Shown here: positions 11,491 through 22,869 of the stretch, piece after piece
Numbering within the stretch: position 1 is the first letter of the stretch
Layout: every line of letters begins with the position of its first letter
Source: Cycas panzhihuaensis
Lineage: Eukaryota > Cycadophyta
DNA: 64,000 nucleotides
Assembly: GCA_023213395.1 (NCBI GenBank)
Contig: CM041465.1
Span: 20,708,001-20,772,000, forward strand
Direction of reading: 5' to 3'
Translations under genes and position numbers: made by a program
Notes under the pieces: model-generated
The model's database searches: none
Told to the model about the DNA's origin: nothing
The model's input: the letters and a program-made list of their open reading frames with translations, nothing else

Positions 11491-12440
11491 TAGAACAAAA
11501 GGGAATATTCCCTTACCTTATCAAGAGAACACTCTGCCCCTATCTTAATGACCTTGCCTAGGGCTAGGACTATGTCCTGGGTCACCCCCATGCACATGGC
11601 ATTCCCCTCCTCAAAATGGAGAGGGGTAAGGTCAACATGAAGGGATGAAATAGGGGATGGAATTGGGTCAGCGAGTGTGGACCTAATTGCCAAGACCTTC
11701 TGGTGGCCAAGCCTATCGTGACTAGAATGGAAGTTAGGTGCGGAGCCCGCTAAGTGCTCAAGTAAGGCCTCATCATCTTTGAAGTAATCCACCCCGTGGA
11801 TGACCTTACTTCGAACAGATGAGATGCTGAAGGAAGTGGGAGCAACGAAATCATGACGATCGGGAGGCTGCCCAACATCCCCAAAAGACTCTAAGGGAGA
11901 GTCAAGAAGGGGTTTCTCAAAAGGAGGAAAAGGGAGTTCCTCGAGACCACCACTTGCAAGGGGTGATGGAGAGGAAGAGTCAAGGACCTGTGGGTCAATG
12001 CATGCAACAACATGTGACACAAGGGGATGACTAGTCTCTCTAACAAGAGGTGTTATAGGTTGAGACCTAGAATAAGAAGGGTACCTTCCACTAGTGCGGA
12101 GGAAGGAGACAGGGTGAGGAAAATCCCCATCCTTGCCATGGGACTTGTAGTCACTCAATAAGGTGAGGTACCCATAGCTCCCAACACTAATAGGAGCAAA
12201 GAGAGTAAGGCTAAAGGAAGAAGATGCAGGATCTTCTTCAAGATGGGATGAATTGGGCATGTTGATAGAGCAATCCAAGGCATGAGTAGAAGGGCCTTTG
12301 TCCCCCTTTATATGGCCATGGCTTGCTTGGTTGGTAGGATGAGTTTTTTTAATAGGTGGGTGTTCACAGGAAACAACCCTCATTCGTCCATCGTGGACGA
12401 ACTTAAGTTTCCCCTCACAGGTCAAACACACTGCTCCCAT
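11490..12440 (-). CDS. Open protease-RT linker of element B (316 codons)
   Basis: This is the longest uninterrupted frame in the window, 316 codons. It begins MGAVCLTCEGKLKF just after the protease and ends just before RT with EYSLLF. The body is Ser/Pro- and acid-rich (DPASSSFSLTLFAPISVG, LESFGDVGQPPDR) and includes HGVDYFKDDEALLEHLAGSA, conserved in all copies. It then has MCMGVTQDIVLALGKVIKIG, the lead-in to RT. It is probably only part of the polyprotein rather than a separate gene. The long disordered linker between protease and RT is an unusual trait shared by A, B, C and D. Function unknown; a flexible spacer is a guess. Confidence 0.6.
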   Translation of the reverse strand: MGAVCLTCEGKLKFVHDGRMRVVSCEHPPIKKTHPTNQASHGHIKGDKGPSTHALDCSINMPNSSHLEEDPASSSFSLTLFAPISVGSYGYLTLLSDYKSHGKDGDFPHPVSFLRTSGRYPSYSRSQPITPLVRETSHPLVSHVVACIDPQVLDSSSPSPLASGGLEELPFPPFEKPLLDSPLESFGDVGQPPDRHDFVAPTSFSISSVRSKVIHGVDYFKDDEALLEHLAGSAPNFHSSHDRLGHQKVLAIRSTLADPIPSPISSLHVDLTPLHFEEGNAMCMGVTQDIVLALGKVIKIGAECSLDKVREYSLLF

Positions 12441-13163
12441 CTGATTGATCTATAGTCAACCCAAAAGAAGATTGTAGTCGACATCTATGTCAAGGACTAT
12501 AATGTCGACGAGGATAGTCTTGCCCTCAAGAGTGAGTAGGATCGAAACAGATCCCAATGGAGTCTTTTCGCTACCATCGTAGCCTTGGAATCACCATGGA
12601 ATGGGTTCCAAGGTAAAAATGCCAAGCTCTTACATAATGCACAAGGGCATGGTATTAACAAAAGAACCGTTGTCGACAACGGTCCTTTGCAAGGTATAGT
12701 CTAGTGTATCAATAGTGATGGTGAAAGGGAAGTTCCATTGGTGTTCCCTTTCACAAGTAGAGGGAAGGTCTTTAGGGTCAAAAGAAATGATGGGCTCATG
12801 GCTTTGGGCAATACCCAAACCGTGAATGGGCGTGTCACCCAACCCTAAAGCTTCCAAAAGGATTGTTTGTTATTCGGGACAACTTCTCAAGACGTCTATG
12901 GTGGACATCCCGATGGCCACAATACAAAGCTTGTCAATGACAGAAAAGGCCTTTCCCTTCACTGTGAATTGAGGAAGGGCTTTTCTAAAATCGTAGCAAC
13001 CTGGATGAATGGGAATAGTCTTGGGAAGTAACAAGACTTCTAAAAGGGAGGTTTTCAGAAGAGGATCAGAGTGTGGAATGGAAGAAGAGGTGCCAGCTGC
13101 CTCTTTAGCGGCTTGAGACTGAGTTAAGGCATATAAGGGGGTGGCCTTAAGTATTTGGATCAC
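12440..13163 (-). pseudogene. Aspartic protease region of element B
   Basis: Retropepsin of the Gag-Pol polyprotein. Open pieces include 12870-13163 (AKEAAGTSSSIPHSDPLL, VKGKAFSVIDKLC) and 12630-12857 (ALGLGDTPIHGLGIAQSH, FDPKDLPSTCEREHQWNF). The active-site segment VDNGSFVNTMPL is preserved, with Phe for the usual Ser. The end is DIDVDYNLLLG followed by a stop. Three frames are needed to read it through. Confidence 0.8.
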
Positions 13164-13164
13164 C

Positions 13165-15489
13165 TTCTTTCCCTTATTCTAGGATCGTGAAGGTGAGGGA
13201 GTACGACGGTCAGGGGAATGCGAGAAAGAAGATGAATCCCGAGTGCCCTTCCCTTTATCACGTGAAGGATGAGAATTCAGAGATCTTCCCCGGTTCTGGT
13301 TGTTTTTAGGTTGAGCATTACAATCACGTTCCCCATATTTGGGGAACGGATCCTTGTGGATTGGTTGGTCTAGATTGGGCCTTGAGGCCTATTTAGGAGA
13401 TGAGTCACGTTGAGGGGCATCCCTAGGATGTTGAGCCCTACAACGTGAGTTGTCATGGAAACACTCCCCATGAATAGAGCACCACTTCTTCTCAAGTGAG
13501 GAATTTGGCTTCCTTACTTAGGAGGATTGGGTATTACTGCCCTTAGGGAGAGTAGCTTGAGTAGCTTGTTAGATTTGTTTGTTGGAAGTGGGTGATAAAG
13601 GGGCTTATAGTTTAAGTTCCTTCATCATATGTTCGAATGAATGTATGGCAGAAGTGAGCGGTTATAGGGTCTTCTCAGTCAGATCAGAAGAGAACCTAGT
13701 GGATTATTGTGGTTTGGTTTCTTTAGTTTGGGGTGGTACCTCACGTCATTATGAGGGCTTGAGAGGCTTCTTGAGTCCAGCCTAGATTTCAATAGCCTCA
13801 AGTGCTAAGCACTTTGCGATAGCAGAATCACATGTGGTTGCCCCCATCTTAAGGACTTCCACATGGACTTTAGGGTGAAGTGCATTAATGAAGAGATCCC
13901 TCTTCAATTCCTTAGGCAAAGTAGCCTTAGTGGAATGGAGGAGGTCATAAAATTGCTACACAAAGTCACGATTCATCTCATCGTGACCTTGTTTAAGTGA
14001 AAGAATGGATTTCATTCCACTTTCGAATGGATGAGCTACATCGAAATAGTTGATGAATTTATCCACAAGTTGCTCGAATGAGAAAATGGAATGGGCAGAT
14101 AGGTGATAAAACCATTTAAGGGCATTGCCTTGTAAATGACGTGGAAACAATTTCATTCGTATGTGGTCATAGGCCCAGTAGTCTATGCATGCCATAGAGA
14201 AACTATGGACGTGTTTCATCGATCTGTGATGAAGTTCCATCAAACTTAGGAACTTCAGGGGGATGAGGTAGCAAATTAGTTCTTAATGCCTCAACAAATA
14301 ATGGTGTTGATCTATAATCCATGAAGGGATGTGCCCTCACCTAGACCATAGGATTGGCAAATGATTTAGGAGGTAATGGACAAGGAATAGATGGGGGTGG
14401 TAGGCCTATCCCTCCTTGAGGAAATGTCCCTTACTGAAAAGGGACTTAAGGATAAGTGCCTTGAAAGGAAGTTGGGTTTTCTTATAAAGGCATAGCATAA
14501 GGAGCTATGCAGGATAGAGGAAAGGAAGGGTGTGGAACCAGCTTTTATCTATATGGGCCACCTATAAGTAGTGCAACCCCATATGGATGTAACGAGCCCA
14601 CCCCGTAAGCCAGAATATGATTCCCTTTACCGTGCCCCTAAGGCTGAGAAGTATAGCCTAGGGATACGCAAAGATAAGGGCCATTAGGTTGGTTTTGAGT
14701 ATACATGGGAGTGGATCCCATATGACTAGTAGTAGGATTGATAGTAGGACCTCTACACCTATAAGGAAACACATGCACCACATTAGGAAGTGGCATGTTG
14801 GCTTGACTAGGAAAAGGTATGCTAACCCCAAGTTGGAAGAAAGACATACCACGAGAGGGCCCCGAAGAGTTAGGACCATGATGAGGAATAAAAGGTGCAA
14901 TAGACATCCCTAAGGTAGACGTAGGGATAGAGTGGGACGAATGTGTAGACATAAAGGGGTTACTCGTTGTGGGAGGTGTAGATGTAGATGAAGGTAGTGG
15001 GACATGTGTGGATGAGGAGGATGCCCCACCACATAAGACATCTTCAAACCATCTAGGACATGATTGAAGGCAAGAAGCCTAAAAACACTCAATAAGGGCT
15101 TCAACCATGTCGGCAGGAGGGGTATCTACGTGATCATAGGAGGTAGACAGGACCTCAAACAAAGTAGACCCCTTAGGGCGCTCCTCATAAGAATCACTAA
15201 TTGGGTGGTGAATCTCAAGAGGAGATGGACCCTCTACTCCATGAGTAGAGGGATGGGCATCGAGTGGGTGATGTCGATCACCTGGATAGTAAATAAGATC
15301 ATCACCCTCTTGGGTGGATCCCAGAATGGAGGTGGGGAACTCATGATCTCCCAAATCAAAGGCATGATAAGCCCAATCTGAAGGGTATCCTTCCATTGTC
15401 GAATCAGAATCTAATGATGAAAGAAGATGATATGCAAAGTCTTCTAACAATGGAGGTAAACCACGTAGGCAATGTGAGAAATGTCACAT
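13165..15489 (-). pseudogene. gag: gag of element B
   Basis: The homologous ATG at 15489 is followed at once by TGA. The first long open piece (15079-15450, 123 codons) has MEGYPSDWAYHAF, SYEERPKGSTLFEV and ADMVEALIECF. A Pro/Ser/Gln-rich middle follows (14638-14952). The gag core at 13956-14243 has ACIDYWAYDHIRMKLFPRHL, ALKWFYHLSAHSIFSF and KFINYFDVAHPFESGMKS. This is the best preserved capsid core among the minus-strand copies. A zinc-knuckle-like C/H cluster near 13480-13420 parallels the motif in A and C. Stops and frameshifts break it into at least five pieces. Confidence 0.8.
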
Positions 15490-15629
15490 ACAAAACTTGC
15501 CATTATGTTAGAAGAGGGAAATAAGAATGCAAAGTACATATTGGGGGTTGCCCAACAAAAAGGAAAAAGTGGAGGAGACCACTAAAAGGTAATAGTACCA
15601 ACAAAAGGGATAGGAACTAGCTCCCTTAT

Positions 15630-15655
15630 TGGCAGGTCCCTAGTATGGTCACTAG
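15630..15655 (-). other. Primer-binding site of element B
   Basis: Minus strand CTAGTGACCATACTAGGGAC directly after the LTR end, equivalent to the C site CTGGTGACCATACTGGGGAC with a few C-to-T type changes. Confidence 0.55.
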
Positions 15656-17726
15656 TGGATACGTGTCTATGGGATAGTCGCTAAGCTCAATAGGAATGAT
15701 GGTAAACAATATTGATATTGTAGGTGTGGGCAAGATCCTACAAGCAAAGAGAGAACCACGCAGGGTACCCCATATGCTAGAGTGTGAGTTCAGGACCTGC
15801 GAATGGCACCCAACTACCTTAAAGTAGCGCTCAATTTAGAAGAGAGAGTACATGCAGGGGGTAGCCTAGATAGTCTTGAGAAGAAGGTCCTCCCACCCTT
15901 GGATGGCCAGAAGGGAAGAAGAGGAATCCTCAAAGGGTTTCCCTATGATGAAGAGAAACAAATGTGAATGGGGTAGACAAATGCCTATGATGCAGATGAG
16001 TCTCTCTTGGTTATTTGGTCAAGGCAAATAGAACCAAGAGGGGGAGAGAGAGACACCTAAATCAAGTCTTCCTTTAACAACTAAAGGGGCAAAAGGAAAG
16101 AAAAGAACAAGTGTTATGTATGCAAGCAAACAATGCTAAATAGAATGCACTTAAGGGTATATTTGGGCTGACAGGAAGGGGAAGAGGAAAGGGGGTTCCT
16201 ATTGTGTCCTTTTTCTATATGTGATAAGCATATGACATATAAGTACAAATAATCAATACCATTTACCCTTTCACTTTTGTGTGATCTATTTAGCTAGAGC
16301 ATAGATTTAAATAAAAGCAAAAGGGGAAATGGAGGGGTAAAGAGATAGATGTGCGTATCAGGGAGGTGTAGTAGTTGACGACAAACCTCACCCACATGCA
16401 ATGCATGCCCTCACACCAACTAGTGGATGTGTGATCAAGATCAACGCAAAGGACAGGGGCTCCCTTACCTTCCCCTTGTGAAAAGAAAGCGAAATAAAAG
16501 AAAGTGAATGGAATGAGAGAAAGGAAAAGAGGATAAAGCACACCCAGATTTAGAGGCCTTTTCCTTTCACTCAATACCGCTCCAACCTACACATACAAGA
16601 ACTTATCCCTTCCAAGAAGGGGTTGCAAGAGAAGCTATATATATGTGTAGATATATGTAAAGTATATGTCAAAACATAATGCTTACGTTAGAGAAATAAC
16701 GACTATAAATAAACTCTACTCTCCTCAAGCAACCACACATGTCAAGAAAGAAGGAGTGAAGGGAAGCCTCAGGATGGCCAAACCCTCTTTTAGGTTCTCC
16801 ACACAGCCCTTTAACACAACAAGGTGGGGATAAAAGGTAACTTATGATAGCCAAGAAGCATGAGGATAAATGTAGCAATGTGTTGGAGAGGTATTAAGGC
16901 GATGGAGTTGCTACGGGCAGCAATCCAGCATACAAACCCCTACCAAAATGTTCAAGGGATACCAAGCAACATTAGGGACATACTAGGGGTCTAAATGAGA
17001 GGCGTGCAGGCCTAGAATTAGTGTAGCAAGGGTTACATATAATGATAATCTAGTGCAGGCCTAAGGTTCACCTTCTCCTAATTAACCTAAGAGAAGCATT
17101 GGAGCAGGAGAAGAAAGGTGGGAAGGGGGTTACCCTTGGGGAGTAGGCCTAAGTGGGGCTGCCCCCTCCATTACTCCCTTCACCTAACCTTTATGGATCT
17201 TCTACCACTGCTTTCTTAAGGAAAACTAGTAGAGGAAAGGTGAGAACCTAGAAATACAAGGCCAAACTCAGTGGAAATAATGTTTGCTATAGTCAAGTAG
17301 GAAGAAAGCAAGCAAACACACTAGAAAATGAGTCTAAAACAGAGATAACATGCAATAAATTCTAAATAAGGGTCAAAAGTACTTACTGGGTTGAGTCTAG
17401 GGTAGGTTTGCCCTTACAGCCAGCAAAGGGGAAGGGTTCCTGCAGGGTTTTGCAGGAGGTAACCCTAGGGATGGCCGTAGGAGATACTTTCTAGGGCGAA
17501 TGGGAAGAGAACCATACAAACACTTATTTGAGAATGACTAGAGAGAAGCTTCCTACCATGGAGAAGGGACATTGTAGGCAGATCCTGGACTGGAGCTGTA
17601 GGAAACGTAGGCCGGCAGATGCACCTGTGGAAGGAAGAAAGATAGAGCAGAAACTACAATAGAAAATAGTCGAGTTGGAGAGCCCAAAAAAGATCCAAGA
17701 AAGGTAAAATGATGATAGTTTTGGGA

Positions 17727-17733
17727 TTTATAC
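17727..17733 (-). promoter_or_regulatory. TATA box in LTR B
   Basis: Minus strand GGGTATAAATCCC, at the position equivalent to TATTTAAG in element C. It is the best match to a plant TATA consensus among the four LTRs examined. Confidence 0.6.
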
Positions 17734-17847
17734 CCACCCCAACCCTAAACAAGTGAATAGGACTGAGCTGGGGGTGAGGCCATGTGGCAATTCCATAGAA
17801 AAAGTGAGAATTGCCATGATGCTTTAAAAATAACTTCAGAATCATGC

Positions 17848-17912
17848 AGTGGTAAACTTCACGGTACCATGGTAAACTTCATGGTACCGCTTAGTTTACA
17901 ACAGTGCAGGAC
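17848..17912 (-). promoter_or_regulatory. GGTACC repeat motif in U3 of LTR B
   Basis: TGGTAAACTTCACGGTACC is followed directly by a second near-copy, TGGTAAACTTCATGGTACC, and then the half-inverted AGTTTAC. This is the same layout as in LTR A. A regulatory role is inferred only from conservation. Confidence 0.45.
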
Positions 17913-18407
17913 CATAAAGCCAGAATGGCAATAATCTGGGTTTTGGGAGCCTTAGAAGGTGGCGTGGCAGGCCTGGGAGAGGCTGGCCCCCCTGTCCAGG
18001 TGGTTGGGATAGTCCAAAAGGTATATGAACAAGGCCAAAAATGGTATCAAGGGCTAAAGGTCCCAGAAACGTCATGGTAAGAACTCAAAATCAGGACATG
18101 ACCAAGTCATACAAATCAAATGAGGCTTGAGGTGATGTGGAGGTAGCGTGGAGGGTTGTAGAGTGTCATGGGTATGCTTACCTTGCAGAAAGGTAGGTCC
18201 CACTAGGTCCGCATAGGCTCACAATATGACAAGTAGCATGACCAGGCAACAAATGCAAAGTGATCATACAAATGAAGCAAGCAGTCATGTAATGAGGTAA
18301 TACTTCTATCAACCATTCCAAAGAAATAGTAAAAGTGAAAAGGAAGAAGCATACCTGAGCTTTCCTAAGTCGACATATCTGTATCCATTCCCGGTAGTTG
18401 GGAAACA

Positions 18408-19258
18408 GATTCACTCACCTGTGAGAGGCCACATGCTCTTAAAATATCGTATCATGCATCATAAAGTTGACTCATTTCCTCTCTGATTGCTATTCCCTCA
18501 TTTTCTCATATCTCCACTCTCTCTAGGGCTTGCATCATGTCATTTACAACCTCTTAGTTTATAGTTCCATTTCAAAATTTTTATTTTTTTAAGATTTGAT
18601 TCACCAAAAGTTTAAAAGTGTGACTACACAACCAAAAACATGATTTCACAGGCAAAAAATATGACTTCTTCTGATGGTCCCAAATGCTAAAATCATGTTT
18701 TTCACTAACTTGTTACGTTTTTCAATCATTAGTCACATTTTTAGTCGCTTGACTATGATTTTCGCACTATGTCATTGTGTTTTTCATCAACAAAAAAAAT
18801 AAAATAAAAGTATATGTCTTACTCATAGGGTACCTAGATCTCTGCTCCATCTCAATGATGAGGGTCCTATAGAGCTAGTCTCCCACTAGAAAGAGCTCAT
18901 AATTGCTCCAGAAAATAAGAAAGTAGCCTTTGGGTCTCTCATTTTCTCCTCTTTCCTCTAGTGAAAATGAAACCTTTCTTGTCCATTTTCCTATATATAA
19001 GGAATCCCTTTTCTCATTTTCTCCTGGTAGAATTCTCCTCAATACTTATGGAGTCTATTAAAGTAAAATATGTCATGTTTCAATCATTATTCTCATCAAA
19101 ATATTAGAAAATATCCAAGAATATATATATTTACTTTGATAATGGTAAATTATTATTTTGTGCATAATTTTGATTATTGGAGCTCATTTCCCCTTTGGAG
19201 ATACAATTTATCATTAGGTTCTATCTTATATATTAATCTTTGATGTTTATCTCTAATG
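18408..19258. other. AT-rich stretch without gene
   Basis: I see no coding frame. It contains loosely repeated words of the type CATGTTTTTC and GTCACATTTTT (18600-18790) and a TATATATAAGG box near 18992. These resemble motifs near 20880-20990 inside the following direct repeat, so part of it may be the 5' end of that repeat unit. Confidence 0.4.
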
Positions 19259-19722
19259 GGCTCACACTTCAAACCTCCTTTCACTTGTTAATAAGTCTAA
19301 ATTATGATAAGAACTATACTTTGAACCTCCTTTGACCTATTAATGAGTCTAAACTATGACAAGAACTACACTATGAACATCCTTTTACCTGTTAATGAGT
19401 CTAAACTATGACAGGAACTATGCTTCAAGACTTCCTTTCACTAGTTAATAAGCTTAAACTATGATATAATATAGCTTTAAGACTTCCTTTCACCTGTTAA
19501 TGATCTTAAAATATGATAGGATATATATCTAAACCTCCTTTTACTTATTAATGAGCTAAAACTATAATAGGATCAATGCTCCAAATCTTCTTTCACTTAT
19601 TAATAAGCTACAACTATGACAAGATAGATGCTCTGAGTCTTTTTTACCTATTAACAAGCCTAAACTATGATAGAGATCTCTTTGAATTTGGTTATTAATG
19701 AGGTTAAAATAAGATAATCAAC
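19259..19722 (+). repeat. Degenerate ~52-bp tandem array, 8-9 units
   Basis: Units follow the pattern CTTTGAACCTCC, then TTCACCTGTTAATGAG, then CTAAACTATGACAGGAACTA, with a period of 51-53 bases. They start near 19259, 19317, 19368, 19421, 19473, 19524, 19576, 19627 and 19679. Units differ by point changes. Confidence 0.75.
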
Positions 19723-19929
19723 CTCTAAAATCTCTCACCCCATTAATGGGACTAAACTATGATGGGTTTGCTCCAAAAAGTCACTTGCTAATAAGTTGGT
19801 AAACTATGATAGTCTATCATTTTTGCTCTAAAAAAAATATTTCCCTTTGATGTATGGTTAAAGAGAGATAAACTATGAGCCATTGTACATTAGAGTCCCA
19901 TCCTATTTATGGGCATTTGGCAGTGAAGT

Positions 19930-20230
19930 CTCATCTCATTTGTGGGTGCTAGGTAGATATTTGACAATATTAGGTACTTAGTCCTTTGGGGTAAAATGTG
20001 AAAGTAGTTGTATTTTTATGATAGATACTTAGTCCTTTTGGGTAAATTCTTGATATTAATAGATACCTAGTCCTTTTGGGTAAGTTTTTAGTGATGTTAG
20101 ATACTCTATCCTTTTGGGTAGGTTCATGGCAATTAGATGCCTAGTCCTTTTAAACAAGATGTGTAAATAGTGGTTGTTTGGTGTTAGGAACCAAGTACTT
20201 TTGGGTAGATTTTCTAGTAAGAGTTTCTTT
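19930..20230 (+). repeat. Second degenerate array with TAGTCCTTTTGGGTA core
   Basis: About six loose units carry GATACCTAGTCCTTTTGGGTAA, spaced roughly 45-70 bases apart. A matching array is in the second direct repeat at 23340-23640. Confidence 0.65.
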
Positions 20231-22869
20231 TGATCTTATTATTGTATGAACTTCATTTTAAGTTAGGTTATAAATTTGTATCACCCCATTGTTCATTTAT
20301 TTCATTTAGTTCCTATCACTCTGAACAGAATGATGATCATTTATATCATTGCCATCTTTCACCATCCTATCTCTCTTTCTAAAATAGGAGCTTCAAGTGT
20401 TAAAGGGGCAAATGTTTTACCAAAACCTAGCCTTTGATTGGTATCTAGTTTGTAGTTGTAAAATTTTGATGTGCTTATTGTATGGTTTTGTGGAATATTG
20501 AAAGATGTATTTGTTTGATTATGAATTAGGCCATGTTTTAATGAAAAGATGTATGAATTTAATTTAATGAATTATGATAAATGATGGTGTGACTTGTATT
20601 TTTCACTATCATTTACCAATAACTTAAACTATGACAATAAAGTTTTCCTTCATGATTAATTTGACCTCATGCTTCCTTCAAAATTTGTTATTTTACATTT
20701 TGTCCTTGATTTCACCCAATTTGTTATTTCTTGTCATTTTTGGTCTTGTATTTAATATCTTTCACCTTGTTCTAGGCTTATTTATTCATTTATAAAGTTA
20801 TTTTATGCTTTAATTTTTATTTTTATATCAAATTTTGACTTTTTGTAAACTAATTTTCACATCCACACTTATCACATTTTTTACGCTGCAAAAAACGTAA
20901 ACTATCATGTTTTCAGTGTAAAGTCATATTTTTATAGGTTGAAAAATGTTACCAGTCATATTTTTGATTATCATGCATGCAAAACTCAGCCAGTGTACCA
21001 AAATTTATATGTCACTACCCACATTTGATAAGATTTGATCTCTTTGATGCCCAAGAATGATGTTGAGTATTGTGTGATTCATTATAGAGAAGTTAGTAGT
21101 GATTTTGCTCAAGTTTATGTGGATTCTTTAGAGTTTTCTTAGAGATTTTTTAAGACTACTACTGTGAGACTGAAAGTTAGATTTTAAAAAGACTTGTGAG
21201 TGAAATCATAGAAGATTTTTGATGTTGTATTACTAATATTCAAATGTTGATGGTCTAAGCTTCAATCTTTTAGATTTTTATCAAGGTTTCATGCTTCAAC
21301 TTTCTACCAATTAGGTAAGGTCTTTCTTATTAAGTTTCTAGCTTATTTCATTGTATTTTGATGTTGTTCTTTACTAAAAATTACCCTCTTCTTTGGTTTA
21401 TTATTGTATTAATCTCATATTTATTTTGGACTATGAAATATATATTGAAAAGTTAACCCTTTGTAAGGTTCCTTAAGGATAAACTAGGGTGGAGCATGGT
21501 CATCTCTCCACCACTCATCTAACTATCCCTTTCTACTCTTCTCTAACAGTTTGTATTTTAGTTAGTTTGCTAGTATTTTTGACATTGTTCTGCTATAGTT
21601 TACCCTCCTTTGATTGTTATTGTTCTCCTTTTATTTGCTTTAAAGGAAAGTTTGTAGAAGAAAATTGATCAGCTAAAAAGAAAATTGTCATTCTAAGGTA
21701 TTCATTGTAATAAGAAAGAAGGTTTTCCCTTATAATCTTGTAGTTTCATTGATTTTCACTTCCAAGTTGGTTTCTTTACCTTTTAAAAGAAAAGTTAAAA
21801 GTATTGAGAAGAAAATATCTCTAATTTTTTAATTTTACAAGGTTTCATGGATCCCTTTGGAGCTTCTACTACTACAATTGTGATAGAACCTTTAGAACTA
21901 GTTTCTTTTTTTATGAAAGTTATGGTTCATATTTATAGTTTGTCTGTTATCTCATAAGTCTAAAAATAATTAGATAATAGTAGTAATATCTTGTAAAAAA
22001 ATCTCTTTTCTTTTTGCATCATTTATTATCTTTTTTCAAAGAATTAGTTACATGCATGAAAGATAAAGTATGTTGACTAGTTTTGCATGTTATTGATCTC
22101 TTTGGAAAACTTACACAAAGATCATAGTGTGTGTTTTAACTCTTGATAACATCATTCCTTTTTGCAATGAAGTATGCATATTGCATATAGGAAGGTCATT
22201 TCATATTTGCATGTGCATCTTTCATGTTCATTTATAAAGAAAAAAGACATACAACCTTGCATGTATCTTCTCTAGTTTGTTTGTCTTTTGATTATTAAAA
22301 ATAAAAAATAAAAAATTCATAGGTTTATTCTTTCAGTCCTATTGATTGCCTAGATTTATCTTACTTTCTTTGTTGAAATTATATCAAGATCCAACAAAAA
22401 AAAAAAAAAAAAAAAGAACAAAACTGAAAGGAAGACAAAGTAACCATAAATGATGTGAGAACAGAAAAATAATAATAATAATAAAATAAAGTAAGCATAA
22501 ACAAAGACAAGGGATAAAATAAGATAAACCACTTATCCATTGGCTTGCCCTCTCCTACATCTAATTAGAACCCAAAAGGTTGAAAAGAATATATAAGAGG
22601 AGTCCCTAGGAAGGACATTGAGTGTCTAGATTTAAAACTCCTTTGCCTGGTTATGTAGGTTAGTGGATTCTACTACCCCATTTCATATCTAGGCCTTTCA
22701 TCATATCTATTCAAACTTTATTAGGTGGTATTACTAGGTGAAAAGTCCTTCTTAGGAGTTGAGCAAAGATGGTTCCTTAGGTCTTCTTGAACTTTGTATC
22801 TCCTTATTTTAATCAAAACAAAAGTCAAGAGATATTTAGTCTAGGTCCTCATAAGAATTCCCCAACCAT

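Larger units (their letters stand above)
9897..18407 (-). mobile_element. Element B: Tat-like Ty3/gypsy retrotransposon, interrupted by A
   Basis: Minus-strand copy of the same family: 5' LTR (15656-18407), primer site, gag, protease, linker, part of RT, RNase H, start of integrase. It is cut at 9897, in the middle of integrase, by the 5' LTR of element A; its remainder should lie left of the window, beyond A. The base order at the join is GAAACA (LTR A end) then GTGGCCAAGATGTC (integrase of B). The pol region has lost about 600 bases of RT. Confidence 0.85.
15656..18407 (-). repeat. 5' LTR of element B
   Basis: Starts TGTTTCCCAACTACC on the minus strand at 18407 and ends TATCCA at 15656. 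It is full length, 2752 bases, against about 2721 in C. It has a TATA-like box near 17727 and the GGTACC motif near 17850-17915. The flank beyond 18407 begins GATTC; the matching flank is outside the window, so the TSD cannot be tested. Confidence 0.85.
19259..22869 (+). repeat. First copy of ~3.3-3.6 kb direct repeat (LTR-like)
   Basis: Aligns along nearly its whole length with 22870-26205; anchors are CTCACCCCATTAATG (19736/23073), CATGGTCATCTCTCCACC (21497/24916) and GATAT-TAGT-TAGG-CCT (22830/26162). It is longer than the second copy because its 52-bp array has more units. The left boundary is approximate. It looks like a long LTR lying directly against its partner. No coding frame is seen. 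Confidence 0.65.

Noticed and set aside
19259-19722. CRISPR-like array
   Set aside because: Units are diverged along their whole length with no constant repeat and variable spacer pattern, and the DNA is plant nuclear.
22396-22415. Poly(A) run as a LINE or SINE tail
   Set aside because: It lies inside the first direct repeat, the second repeat has an A-rich but not pure equivalent, and no TSD or element body is found next to it.
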